The notes: a model not told the origin generated them from the sequence alone. DNA of 64,000 nt from an uncultured Poribacteria bacterium (GCA_958296125.1 OY282444.1:4373623-4437622); one strand, 5' to 3'. Shown: positions 55,251 to 63,428, numbered from the stretch's first letter. Numbers and translations: made by a program.

Positions 55251-55712
55251 ATGAATACCCGATGTCTCAGGATAGCGGCTTTTGTCGCTGTGATTCTCTT
55301 ACTGGTTGGGATTGGTGCGTTTGTAGTCTACGATACGAATGTCCCTGTCCAAGAGGTAAGAGTTGAGGTGGATCAGGGCCCTGCGGGTGATATAGATTTT
55401 GGGCAAGATGCCAACCTTGACCACAATCCTACGTCTCATGGAGTGATAGCAGACAGCAAGCGTGATGCAGAATGGTACGCTGCCATAAAGGAGTATGAGA
55501 AGAAGTATGATGCACTTATGAGTGAAGGATACAAGTTAGACGATGAGTTTAAATCCCTCCTAAAAGAGGCCGAGGGAACTGATGGAGCGGTGCTTGAAGC
55601 TTTGGTGCCAAAGATTAAGGCCCAGATTGCTAAAGATAAAGCTTGGGAGAAACGGTTAGAAGCATTAAAACAGCAAAGACCCGTTCGCCCAATTCCCACT
55701 CACAAACACTAA
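55251..55712 (+). CDS. Small exported protein with coiled-coil, unknown
   Basis: 153 residues. Signal/anchor MNTRCLRIAAFVAVILLLVG then GAFVVYDTN; a short acidic segment with GPAGDIDFGQ; and a long charged helical region (KRDAEWYAAIKEYEKKYDAL to KDKAWEKRLEALKQQRP) likely to form a coiled coil; His-rich C-terminus. AGAGGTG precedes the ATG. It sits 14 bases after the sigma-54 cassette B, so it is probably co-regulated with the six-Cys peptide operon. No family recognised. Confidence 0.7.
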   Translation: MNTRCLRIAAFVAVILLLVGIGAFVVYDTNVPVQEVRVEVDQGPAGDIDFGQDANLDHNPTSHGVIADSKRDAEWYAAIKEYEKKYDALMSEGYKLDDEFKSLLKEAEGTDGAVLEALVPKIKAQIAKDKAWEKRLEALKQQRPVRPIPTHKH

Positions 55713-55802
55713 TCTGAAATCGTTTTATGAGAGGAAGCTTTGAGGGAAATACCCTTCGAGGCCGTATTGCGTCTTATCCTGTCAGACCATTATTTGTGTA
55801 TC

Positions 55803-55824
55803 GGGGCAGGGATGCCCCTCCCAC
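55803..55824 (-). repeat. REP-A-like hairpin, GTGG head
   Basis: Minus strand GTGG-GA-GGGGCA-TCCC-TGCCCC, a stem variant of the REP-A of the 37-kb array. The 67-codon frame around it (55727-55930) is probably not a gene. Confidence 0.65.
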
Positions 55825-55973
55825 TAGGGATGCCGCTCTCACTGAGGGATACCCTCCCATCGGTATAAAGGTGCTTAATCATGATGCCGATGGAATAGAT
55901 CCTTATACTTTTTTGAAGCTCAACAAATAGATTCAAACTGTTAAACCAACGTCGTGATCTTGAGGGCAGGCAC

Positions 55974-56945
55974 CTACGAAATTCCTAACTTCTTCATCTT
56001 AGAGCGGAAGGTGGAGTAAGGGGTGCCGAGTTTTTTTGCGGCTTGACGACGATTCCAGTGGGTTTCTTCAAGGACACGCACGATAAGCTCTTTCTCGTCT
56101 GCCGATTTGTCAGATTGCAACGGCATCTCTTCCAATGTGTCTCCTTGAATATCAAGATGTTCGACTCCTATCACCGAAATCCCTGGCGGGCAAAGAACGG
56201 CGGTGCGTTCAACGATATTCTGCAACTCACGGACATTGCCAGGGTATTGATAATCCAGAAGGAACGATTTAGCCCCTTCTGAAAAGCTGTCAAAGCCTCG
56301 ACCACCTCTGGCGGTGTATGCCTCCAGAAAATAGGCAGCCAACGGTAGGATATCTTCGGGCCGTTCCCGAAGCGGTGTTAAGTGCATAGGAAAAACGTTG
56401 AGACGATAGTATAAATCGCTGCGGAACTGCCCAGATTTGACAAGGGATACAGGATCTCTGTTAAATGCGCTAATGACACATTCTTGAAAGGAAATCTCCT
56501 GAGTATCGCCAATACGTCTTAGGGTTCGGGTATCGATGACCCGCAGTAGCTTCGCTTGTATGTGGAGTGAGAGGTCAACAATTTCATCCAGAAAAAGCGT
56601 GCCATTATTTGCCTGTTCAAAGTAGCCGGCTCTATCCGTCGTCGCATCGGTGAACGCTCCTTTGATGTGGCCAAAGAGTTCACTTTCGACCAGCGACTCT
56701 GGCAATGCCGCACAGTTGACAGCAACGAACGGGCGATCTTCCGATTCCGAAGATGCTTGAAAGTGAATTGCCCGCGCGACGACCTCTTTTCCTGTGCCGG
56801 TTTCGCCGGTGAGGAGAATCGTGTCAACATTTGCTTCAACCGCCTGCCGGATGCGTTCTCGCACTAGTTGGGTAGCTGGACTATTTCCCACAAGGTTTTG
56901 ATTTTGTATCCGTGGGTTGTGGTGGCTTGTGCGTAGGTTATCCAT
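55974..56945 (-). CDS. Stand-alone sigma-54 activator (AAA+ enhancer-binding protein)
   Basis: 323 residues, no receiver or sensor domain, like PspF. Walker A GETGTGKE (47-54), sigma-54 loop KGAFTDA (96-101; GAFTGA in most), Walker B GTLFLDE (115-121), arginine-finger region [13 protein letters not shown], and a C-terminal Fis-type HTH ([21 protein letters not shown]). It remodels RNA polymerase-sigma54. AGGAGG is five bases before the ATG. Its gene is convergent with the two sigma-54 cassettes at 52.6 and 55.1 kb, the obvious candidate targets. No upstream signal domain, so control must come from another protein or expression level. Confidence 0.92.
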   Translation of the reverse strand: MDNLRTSHHNPRIQNQNLVGNSPATQLVRERIRQAVEANVDTILLTGETGTGKEVVARAIHFQASSESEDRPFVAVNCAALPESLVESELFGHIKGAFTDATTDRAGYFEQANNGTLFLDEIVDLSLHIQAKLLRVIDTRTLRRIGDTQEISFQECVISAFNRDPVSLVKSGQFRSDLYYRLNVFPMHLTPLRERPEDILPLAAYFLEAYTARGGRGFDSFSEGAKSFLLDYQYPGNVRELQNIVERTAVLCPPGISVIGVEHLDIQGDTLEEMPLQSDKSADEKELIVRVLEETHWNRRQAAKKLGTPYSTFRSKMKKLGIS

Positions 56946-57279
56946 TTGCCCTCCTTTTTTCGATAAACGCGGCTTGACTTCTTTATCCTTCTGCTCCTGC
57001 CCTATTACTTAATTTCTCATCATACCGCTGGACAATGCCCTGCCCACCCTGGTCTGTCCGTGCCGAGACCGGGCGGGCAGGCGGAACGGACTCCCCTGAT
57101 GGGGCCTGTCATAATTTTAATACACTTCAACAATGGAGTCAACGACAAAAATTTGTCGAGGTTGTCTTTTATCCGTGTCATCCGTCAATCCGTGTTTATC
57201 CGTAATTCAGACAATAATAGGTGAGAACTAAATGACCCTAAGAACCTAGAAATTTAGATTCTCCTTTTTTAGATGGATA
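56946..57279. other. Intergenic with GC-rich dispersed repeat
   Basis: Holds a copy of the GC-rich repeat at about 57040-57113 (GGTCTGTCCGTGCCGAGACC with GGCGGGCAGGCGGAACGGA). An AACTAAATGACCCTAAG end at 57224-57242 resembles the MITE terminus. No gene seen. Confidence 0.5.
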
Positions 57280-57288
57280 TGCTATAAT
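57280..57288 (+). promoter_or_regulatory. Extended -10 promoter element
   Basis: TGCTATAAT within TTAGATGGATATGCTATAATTA, a 22-base phrase (quoted 20+2) also found at 55051-55072. No good -35. It lies about 75 bases before the start at 57370. Confidence 0.5.
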
Positions 57289-57369
57289 TAGGGAATAGCT
57301 TTGCGCTGTCATGTCAAATTTTCTCGGCGAAACTTACCAAGTTATAGTGTCTAAATAGGACAAAATCAA

Positions 57370-57693
57370 ATGGCTAAATATCTCGCATCTGCTATAAACA
57401 AACCGACGCTTGAACCTTACGAAATCTCGCAGACGCTGCGCGGGCAGCTCCACTACTTCACTGAAGGTGCTAGCGCGGGGCAATGGGAATATAGCGGTGA
57501 TCCCAATGCGTTTTTCTTCCCGCTTGAACTGACCTCCGAGCTGTTCGACGAGGGGGTGTTCTACGTGACCTCCCCGTTGGACGATCAGAATCGATCTGAA
57601 ATTGAAATCACGGAGGAGCAGGAAGATTTTTTAGATTGGCTGATCTCAAATCAGATTGAGAAGGTAAAGGTTTCAGAGGCGCAATCTGTTTAA
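57370..57693 (+). CDS. Conserved-looking hypothetical protein, 107 residues
   Basis: Begins MAKYLASAINKPTLEPYEIS and contains aromatic-rich HYFTEGASAGQWEYSGD and acidic EITEEQEDFLDWLISNQIEK. No signal peptide or membrane segment. AGGA lies nine bases before the ATG, and an extended -10 promoter is upstream. I do not recognise a family; base composition and codon use look like a real gene. Confidence 0.6.
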   Translation: MAKYLASAINKPTLEPYEISQTLRGQLHYFTEGASAGQWEYSGDPNAFFFPLELTSELFDEGVFYVTSPLDDQNRSEIEITEEQEDFLDWLISNQIEKVKVSEAQSV

Positions 57694-57718
57694 TCTGTGA
57701 TTCAGACCATTACGTATC

Positions 57719-57740
57719 GGGGCAGGGATGCCCCTCCCAC
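57719..57740 (-). repeat. REP-A-like hairpin followed by decayed copies
   Basis: Minus strand GTGG-GA-GGGGCA-TCCC-TGCCCC, identical to 55803-55824. Three degraded half-copies follow to about 57805 (AGGGATGCCCCTCCCACTT and similar). Confidence 0.65.
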
Positions 57741-57921
57741 TAGGGATGCCCCTCCCACTTAGGGATGCACTTTCTACTGAGGGATGCCCCTTCCATTGAA
57801 GGATGAGAGGGGGTGTTGAAAACTCGGTTTCTGTTGGACGGTTGCTTAACATGAGCGATCTTTTTTTATTGGTGTGGATTGGTGGAGGAATGAAGCGTGA
57901 AACAGGCGACGGGAGGTTTTT

Positions 57922-58800
57922 ATGCGGATGATGCGGTCTTGGATGTTTGTGCCGGGGCATCAGCGGCGGATGATTGATAAAGCCTACGGGTTGAAACTTG
58001 ATGTGGCGATGTTCGATCTGGAGGATGGGGTGCCGCCCGGTGAAAAGGATACCGCCCGCGCCATGATGGGGGGAACGCTTGCCCGTCCGTCGAGTGGGAT
58101 GCTCCGTTTCGTGCGGATTCACCCCGCTGGGACCAAAGAGATGGAGGCGGACCTCCGGGCGGTGATTCGTCCCGGTCTAGATGGGCTCACGTTGACGAAA
58201 GTGAGTTGCCCCGAAGATGTTTTGCGGGTCAGTTCGATTCTGGCTGAGCGGGAGGAACAGGCTGGACTTGAACGCGGAGGGGTGCGATTGATCGCCATAA
58301 TTGAGAGTGCGCGCGGGCTTATTCAGGCGGCTGCGATTGCAGCATCCAGCCCCAGGCTTATTGGGTTGATGTTCGGTGCGGAGGACTTCGCGATGGATCT
58401 AGGGATGTTTAACGTCCGCCAAGGCGAAGCCGGTGATTTTCTTTACGCCCGCTCTGCGCTCGTCGTCGCTGCCGCCAGCGAAGGCTTGCAAGCGATAGAC
58501 CGGGTCTATCTCAATATTCGGAACCCGGCGGGGTTGGAAAGGGACACCCGTCTCGCCCGTGAGCTTGGATTTACCGGCAAAGCCTTGATTCACCCTGCCC
58601 AGATTGAGGTTGTTGAAACGGTCTTTCGTCCAACCGATGCGGAGGTCAAGCACGCCCGGCGTGTGGTGGAAGCCTTTGAGGCGGCGGAAGCCGATGGTGC
58701 TGGCGCGGTTGCCGTTGATGGTCAGATGGTTGATCTGCCGGTTGTGGAACGTGCCCGGCGGGTGCTTCAGCTGGTATCTGAAAATACCACAAGGTGCTAG
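57922..58800 (+). CDS. CitE-like HpcH/HpaI aldolase-family lyase
   Basis: 292 residues. SWMFVPGHQRRMIDKA and DVAMFDLEDGVPPGEKD are the CitE/malyl-CoA-lyase opening; catalytic Glu in IAIIESARGLIQA and metal Asp in FGAEDFAMDLG. It cleaves or forms citramalyl-, malyl- or beta-methylmalyl-CoA type bonds. Stand-alone without CitD/CitF, hence probably a CoA-ester lyase rather than citrate lyase. GGGAGG five bases before the ATG. Confidence 0.88.
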   Translation: MRMMRSWMFVPGHQRRMIDKAYGLKLDVAMFDLEDGVPPGEKDTARAMMGGTLARPSSGMLRFVRIHPAGTKEMEADLRAVIRPGLDGLTLTKVSCPEDVLRVSSILAEREEQAGLERGGVRLIAIIESARGLIQAAAIAASSPRLIGLMFGAEDFAMDLGMFNVRQGEAGDFLYARSALVVAAASEGLQAIDRVYLNIRNPAGLERDTRLARELGFTGKALIHPAQIEVVETVFRPTDAEVKHARRVVEAFEAAEADGAGAVAVDGQMVDLPVVERARRVLQLVSENTTRC

Positions 58801-58956
58801 GGTGCGTTGAGATAAGCCAAGATCCGTCCAACGAGTGCCAAACCATATAGAATTAGCATTATCTGTCTAACAGTTTGTGGGTGATACATCTGGTCAATGT
58901 TCCGCGGCGTTGGTTCATCTGTTCAATGAATCAATAGACCCGTTAAGTTTACTAGT

Positions 58957-59490
58957 TTATTCTTCGCCGAAGTGATTGGCGACACCAACCAGATCGAGGA
59001 TGTTGACGATGCCATCTCCATTGATATCCCCTAGCACTCCTTCACCAGTTGTATTAAACTGGCCAGCGATGAGAACCAGGTCGAGGATATTTACCACGCC
59101 ATCTTGGTTGACATCATAGGGCGAAAACTGGGGTGCCTCGATATATGTGAAGCCCCCTGCAAGTGTACTCGATTTACCGTCAGGATTGGTCACAACGACA
59201 TCGGCACTTCCCGCAGTGCCCGCCGGTGTCTCGACTGCTAACTCGGTTGGTGAAATGAAAACCACGTTAGCTGCGGCATTCCCGCCAATGGTAGCGGTTG
59301 CCCCGTCCTGAAAATTTTCTCCGATTATCTGAACGGTCGCTCCGCCGGTCACAACATCGTTGTCTGGTTCGACACGGGTGAGGGTTGGCGTGACCACTTG
59401 TGCGGCCATTGGATTCGCATCGCTATCCATCGGCGCAGCAAACCATACCCCGATCAGTCCCAAGCATAGACAATAAATTGTGTGTTTCAT
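58957..59490 (-). CDS. Exported IPT/TIG-domain protein with two dockerin repeats
   Basis: 177 residues. A signal peptide (MKHTIYCLCLGLIGVWFAA) is followed by an IPT/TIG immunoglobulin-like domain (TPTLTRVEPDNDVVTGG to GGFTYIEAP) and a C-terminal type I dockerin pair: DVNQDGVVNILDLVLIAGQF and DINGDGIVNILDLVGVANHF. Each dockerin repeat has a calcium-binding D-x-N-x-D-G loop. Dockerins dock onto cohesins on cell-surface or extracellular assemblies; no cohesin gene is in the window. The ribosome-binding site AGGAG comes from an IS200/IS605-like relic just upstream. Confidence 0.85.
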   Translation of the reverse strand: MKHTIYCLCLGLIGVWFAAPMDSDANPMAAQVVTPTLTRVEPDNDVVTGGATVQIIGENFQDGATATIGGNAAANVVFISPTELAVETPAGTAGSADVVVTNPDGKSSTLAGGFTYIEAPQFSPYDVNQDGVVNILDLVLIAGQFNTTGEGVLGDINGDGIVNILDLVGVANHFGEE

Positions 59491-59603
59491 GTTGACATAC
59501 TCCTAAACTTAAAGGATTGGGATTCTCACCCCTGGTCTCTCCGTTCCGCTTGCTCTCGGAACGGAGAGAGCCCAGCGAACGGGGCAGGCAGGGAACGCAG
59601 ATC
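59491..59603 (-). repeat. IS200/IS605-type right-end relic joined to GC-rich repeat
   Basis: Minus strand: the GC-rich repeat (CCGTTCCGAGAGCAAGCGG) leads into TGAGAATCCCAATCCTTTAA, then GTTTAGGAGTATGTCAAC immediately before the ATG of the dockerin protein. AGGAG is positioned nine bases from the start codon. Parallel arrangement to 49103-49179. Confidence 0.6.
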
Positions 59604-59627
59604 TGTGTTCCCTACGCAATCATGGAT

Positions 59628-60479
59628 TCACGGTTTGTTGACTGCTCTCAATGTTTTAACATGGGGATCAGTCAATAGCTCAGCAAGCCGTTTGGCAAAC
59701 CTAATCGCACTATTGTCTTCAGGCTGATAGTCAATCACTTTCCGAGCATTCACGATGCTCCAGAAACTGTGCGAATTGTCGCTGATTCCATAGAAGATCT
59801 GAAACGGAATCCCATTTTCATCTTCGATGTTTGCGGTCTCAATGCTTTTGATGAACAGTTGTGTCTGATCCTGCGCGCTTAAGTAGGCACCCAGTTCCCG
59901 ATGGATGTGCTTCAAGTCCTTTGGATCCGCGGCATCGAGAATCGTCTCACGCGGCGCACCGATCCGGACTTGCACGTTTTCCAGCTTCTTCTCACCAACG
60001 TGCCCCGTCGCAAACACAAAGCCGAGGTGTTCATAGGTCTCTTTCGCCCAGCCGTAGAAGTTATCAGATAACGGACGCATGTCGGGTGTTACCACATCCC
60101 ACTTATCTCCCCAAATTAGGTTCTCATAGTAATCCGCCGCATGATTGGAACTACAGACGACCCCCCGACGCACCCCCTCTTCAAGACAGGTCTGGTAGAG
60201 GTTGTAAGCCATCTGGACGTTCGCCAACTCGTTCTCAAAGCTGCCCCCCTTAAAGGCGCAGTGAACGACAGCATCAACCCCTTTGAAATAAGCGCGGTAT
60301 TTGTCCCGGTCCGGATCGGTCAAGTCCGCAATCTGAATCCCGTCAACCGTCTCGCCCGCTCGATTGGTCGTCTTGACATCGAGCAGCACCAGCTCATATC
60401 GTTCACGAAAGGTGGGTAACATTCTCCCTGCAATATATCCTGATGCCCCTGTGACAAGGACTTTTCTTTTGTCAACCAT
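59628..60479 (-). CDS. NAD-dependent epimerase/dehydratase (extended SDR)
   Basis: 283 residues from ATG 60479 (AAGGAGGG upstream; the frame is open to 60527). Rossmann motif KVLVTGASGYIAGRM, DAVVHCAFKGG and catalytic YxxxK in NFYGWAKETYEHLG. Closest in layout to uronate dehydrogenase/NAD epimerase-like proteins with a short C-terminal substrate domain. Substrate unknown. Single transcription unit. Confidence 0.86.
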   Translation of the reverse strand: MVDKRKVLVTGASGYIAGRMLPTFRERYELVLLDVKTTNRAGETVDGIQIADLTDPDRDKYRAYFKGVDAVVHCAFKGGSFENELANVQMAYNLYQTCLEEGVRRGVVCSSNHAADYYENLIWGDKWDVVTPDMRPLSDNFYGWAKETYEHLGFVFATGHVGEKKLENVQVRIGAPRETILDAADPKDLKHIHRELGAYLSAQDQTQLFIKSIETANIEDENGIPFQIFYGISDNSHSFWSIVNARKVIDYQPEDNSAIRFAKRLAELLTDPHVKTLRAVNKP

Positions 60480-60618
60480 GTAGGATGTCCCTCCTTGATA
60501 TGTCAAGCATGATAGCATAGCCAGCACTATCTGTCAAACAAAAAAAGTTGGGATAGGGCTATTTAGTACTCCGTTTTTTGACCGATTTTGAATGACCTTA
60601 AAAGTGGGGATAAAATCC

Positions 60619-60647
60619 TTGACAGAAAAATAATCTCCTGTTATAAT
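60619..60647 (+). promoter_or_regulatory. Consensus sigma-70 promoter of the tRNA pair
   Basis: TTGACA, 17-base spacer, TATAAT; predicted start at about 60654, nine bases before tRNA-Gln. Confidence 0.85.
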
Positions 60648-60662
60648 TCTATTATCTGGTTT

Positions 60663-60736
60663 TGCCGGGTCGTCTAATGGTAGGACGCATGGTTCTGGCC
60701 CATGTTACGAGGGTTCGAGTCCTTCCCCGGCAGCCA
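60663..60736 (+). tRNA. tRNA-Gln (anticodon CTG)
   Basis: Acceptor TGCCGGG/CCCGGCA, D-arm GTCTAATGGTAGGAC, anticodon stem CATGG/CCATG with loop TTCTGGC (anticodon CTG), T-arm GAGGG-TTCGAGT-CCTTC, discriminator G and encoded CCA. U1-A72 is typical of tRNA-Gln. Confidence 0.93.
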
Positions 60737-60747
60737 GCTTTTCTTGT

Positions 60748-60819
60748 GGCGCTATCGTCTAGGGGTTAGGACGGGTGGTTCTCAGCCATCAAACCGGGGT
60801 TCGATTCCCCGTAGCGCTA
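60748..60819 (+). tRNA. tRNA-Glu (anticodon CTC)
   Basis: Acceptor GGCGCTA pairs with TAGCGCT (terminal G-U), D-arm GTCTAGGGGTTAGGAC, anticodon loop TTCTCAG (anticodon CTC), T-arm CGGGG-TTCGATT-CCCCG, discriminator A; CCA not encoded. Eleven bases after tRNA-Gln. A recombinase relic abuts its 3' end. Confidence 0.92.
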
Positions 60820-61110
60820 TAGTTTGAAAACAGGTTTTGAAGCTGCACTGAATATCTAAAGCCGCTGTCGAATGGACTGTGATTTCGTTGATGAGTCCGC
60901 TGACAGCGGCTTTTTGTATTTCAGGGGTGTTGAGGGCTTGGATGAGCTCGTCCACGGTTGAGGGTGGCAATCCGACGTTTGAGCTCCTCAACCTTTGGCT
61001 TGCCTGCTTTCATTAGGGTTTGGGCCACTTGAATCACATACTGGAAGTAGTCGGTGAGGAAGTTTTCGTCTAACGCGGTCTGCTTGATAAAGTCTATGAT
61101 TTGACGCTCT
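60820..61110 (-). pseudogene. Decayed recombinase C-terminal region next to tRNA-Glu
   Basis: Two minus-strand frames joined by a shift near 60985 read IIDFIKQTALDENFLTDYF, LMKAGKPKVEELKRRIATL, then STVDELIQALNTPEIQKAAV and LINEITVHSTAALDIQC. This layout resembles the coiled-coil tail and final beta-strands of large serine recombinases. No catalytic domain remains. The frame runs into the tRNA. Family assignment is tentative. Confidence 0.4.
60858..60915 (+). terminator. Terminator after the tRNA pair
   Basis: AAAGCCGCTGTC pairs perfectly with GACAGCGGCTTT over 12 bases, followed by TTTTT. The stem lies inside the recombinase relic, 39 bases past tRNA-Glu. Confidence 0.7.
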
Positions 61111-61519
61111 CTCGTCCGTGATGTGAGGCAACAAAAACTTGGACACGTCCAAGTAATTCGCGGATATCTGGGTTCTTGAGCAGTTCAAGCCAACCCGGCT
61201 CTTCAAAGTCGCCTAGCAAGACAAAAGATACACTACCAATGTCCAAAAAGGTGAGTAAACTCAGGTTGTTAGTATCTGTGAACGAGGGATAACAGTTCCA
61301 AAATGTCTGCACCTGGATACCCGGGTATTCAAGCTGCTCGTTGGAGACTTGTCCTGTGTAGCTGTTTACCATTTTGAGTAGTTCATTCATGGCGGAGCTG
61401 ATCGGAGGTTCTTTCAGGTTCCGTAGTTGAGTAGAATTGACGCTGAAGTTGCGAGTTAGTATCTTGTTTTGCCGTAACACCGGCAAGTCTGCGATGTGAT
61501 CTTCGTCGTAGTTTGTCAC
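61094..61519 (-). pseudogene. Truncated metallo-beta-lactamase-fold (ComEC-like) gene
   Basis: The frame begins inside the metal motif (TNYDEDHIADLPVL, cf. HxDxDH) and continues FLDIGSVSFVLLGDFEEPGW and VQVFVASHHGRE, the third and fourth metal-binding blocks. The N-terminal strand with the first ligands is missing, and it ends at a frame break into the recombinase relic. A different subfamily from the intact MBL gene at 61724. The 61520-61723 stretch upstream has no recognisable coding sequence. Confidence 0.6.
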
Positions 61520-61723
61520 AAGGAACCGGTGGATAGCTCTTATACCTTGTGCCCAAAGATAATCAGGTGGCCGACATGTCGGTGAGTGACCACAGTTGAT
61601 TAAGTTCTCCTGAAAATCTGTCTAGGTTCTGTTGACATTTCATCGTAACCAGATAATCGCAGCAACGAAACTCAGAACCCAAGATAGCGAACAGTCAACC
61701 GTTGACTCTAGCACTTTTTCCGC

Positions 61724-62806
61724 CTAGTCTTCTTCTTGTTTTTCGGGATAAGGGAGGCTTGAGGCAGGTTCCCAGCCCTCTCGTGTAGGCGCGTTATAGT
61801 TTGTCTGTATATCGCTTCCTTCAGTCGAAATCACCTTCGCTCCACGGTGAATACAGGCCCGTACGACTGCCTTTCGTGGATGATCTTTGTCTTCTTTCGA
61901 GGCACTTATAATTGTAGTGAACTTTTCGTCACCCTCCTCAAGTTTTTCTGGAAGTTTCCCACCTAGCCAACTGTCAAGGACCTCCGTTGATACATTCCGT
62001 CTCGATCCGTGGTGCGGAACCTGAAATTTATCAATACCTGGGAGAGTAAGTCCGACTGATGGCGCATAATCAGCTGCCTCGGTAAGTGCCCCGCGTCCTG
62101 CATCGCCAGTTAGCAATATCTTTTCCCCACACAAATTGGCGTATTGAACCACACTCATCTCATTCTCAGAACTAGTTTCCTCTGGCGAAAATGTCTCTTC
62201 ACCCCAAGCGGACTTTATGAACGAGACCATTTTTTCAACGAAAGTGCGTCCCCGGTCCAACAATGATTGAGCACTCTCTTTAGTTGCTTCCGGAGTCTTA
62301 TCGGATTCAACTACGAGATCAAGATACCTCTCCTTTGTGGGTGCAAGGACGGTGAACTCACCTATTTTTCCCCCCTGAAAAGGTGCTAAAATAGGAATCC
62401 CCTCTGCCTCAGCGATTTTTTCCAGTTTTGCGATATTTGGGAAAACCTCTTTTAATCGACGAATCAGATTCTCCACATTTGTAAAACGAGCAAACCGATC
62501 GATCAATTCGTCTGCATAAAGCCATGGTCGTAACATCCAAAGCTCTGAAACATCACAATCTTCGAGAACTTTGCGGAGCCCCCCCGTATGGTCGCCATCA
62601 GAATGACTGACTATCACGGCATCGATCGTGCTAGGATCATCATAATACTTCTTGATGTGTTTAATAATTTTGTCACTAGTGTTCTGAAATCCTCCATCAG
62701 TGACGTGGACTCGCTCAACATCACCAATGGAATATCGAAGCGGTATGGCATCTCCACTTCTGCTTGATTCTACGTCAAGGAAATCAATCTCAAAAAAATC
62801 TGACAT
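61724..62806 (-). CDS. ComEC-like metallo-beta-lactamase-fold hydrolase without membrane domain
   Basis: 360 residues. Metal motifs AVIVSHSDGDHTGGL (HxDxDH), LLTGDAGRG (Asp) and FQVPHHGSRRN (His). Predicted soluble; phosphodiesterase or nuclease activity is usual for this group. It starts four bases after the stop of a small membrane-protein gene (62810-63310), so the two form a tight pair. Such MBL-membrane pairs recur in accessory regions, and a defence role is possible but unproven. Confidence 0.83.
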   Translation of the reverse strand: MSDFFEIDFLDVESSRSGDAIPLRYSIGDVERVHVTDGGFQNTSDKIIKHIKKYYDDPSTIDAVIVSHSDGDHTGGLRKVLEDCDVSELWMLRPWLYADELIDRFARFTNVENLIRRLKEVFPNIAKLEKIAEAEGIPILAPFQGGKIGEFTVLAPTKERYLDLVVESDKTPEATKESAQSLLDRGRTFVEKMVSFIKSAWGEETFSPEETSSENEMSVVQYANLCGEKILLTGDAGRGALTEAADYAPSVGLTLPGIDKFQVPHHGSRRNVSTEVLDSWLGGKLPEKLEEGDEKFTTIISASKEDKDHPRKAVVRACIHRGAKVISTEGSDIQTNYNAPTREGWEPASSLPYPEKQEED

Positions 62807-62809
62807 AGT

Positions 62810-63310
62810 CTACTCTTGCTCCTTCTTTTGCACGCTCCTTACGCGTTGGACGACGTATTGGGTCTGTTTTCTATAAGAGAACAAAAACAGGCCCAAAAGT
62901 CCCACTAAAAAGATGAAACCGTTTACATCAGTCCCCCATGGCAGGATAGCTTTTATCTCGTCATAGATTTTGAGGAGAATCAGCATTATGGACAGCGAAC
63001 AAAGCGTACGATACATGTTGTTCTGTTCTGATGAGATCCCAATCCTTGAATCCGATTTTGAAGCCTCCACATAATCCTTGTAGTCTGCATACTGAACAAA
63101 CTTGATCCATTTCAGACCAGGCTCCACAAACAGCGATCCGATTCTGCTAATGATCAATCCAATAAAGTAATAAAAAAAGACTTCAACGATCCAATTCCTT
63201 TGGATAAGTGAAAGTGAAGTTAGTTTTTCGCCCAGACCCACGAATAAGAAGCCGGGCAAGAGATAGTTAAAAATGTTATAAGAAGATAATTTTTCAAGAA
63301 TAGCTTGCAT
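62810..63310 (-). CDS. Small multi-pass membrane protein paired with the MBL gene
   Basis: 166 residues. Starts MQAILEKLSSYNIFNYLLPG; transmembrane segments around residues 15-32, 42-62 (VFFYYFIGLIISRIGSLFV), 100-112 and 128-146 (GFIFLVGLLGLFLFSYR). The connecting loop has YADYKDYVEASKSDSRIG. I recognise a recurrent family pattern (NYLLPGxLF...GLIISRIGS) but no function. No clear Shine-Dalgarno. Operon with the MBL gene. Confidence 0.75.
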   Translation of the reverse strand: MQAILEKLSSYNIFNYLLPGFLFVGLGEKLTSLSLIQRNWIVEVFFYYFIGLIISRIGSLFVEPGLKWIKFVQYADYKDYVEASKSDSRIGISSEQNNMYRTLCSLSIMLILLKIYDEIKAILPWGTDVNGFIFLVGLLGLFLFSYRKQTQYVVQRVRSVQKKEQE

Positions 63311-63428
63311 CAGATTTGTCCTTTTATCGGATTTGTCGTAGAGGCCTTTTGCCTAACAGCTAGACTGGGCTTGTGATGCTATTTTCGGCAAGGCGGTTGG
63401 ATTTTCGACTCAAATTATCATAAAACCC

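Noticed and set aside
55727-55930. 67-aa protein downstream of the cassette-B gene
   Set aside because: Most of the frame is a REP sequence and there is no convincing ribosome-binding site.
57922-58800. Citrate lyase beta subunit proper
   Set aside because: The fold matches CitE, but citD, citF and the prosthetic-group genes are absent, so a stand-alone CoA-lyase is more likely.
60858-60915. Hammerhead-ribozyme-like sequence (GATGAGTCC with flanking GTC)
   Set aside because: The CUGAUGA core has a wrong first base and the required GAAA before stem III is absent; the structure is better explained as a terminator.
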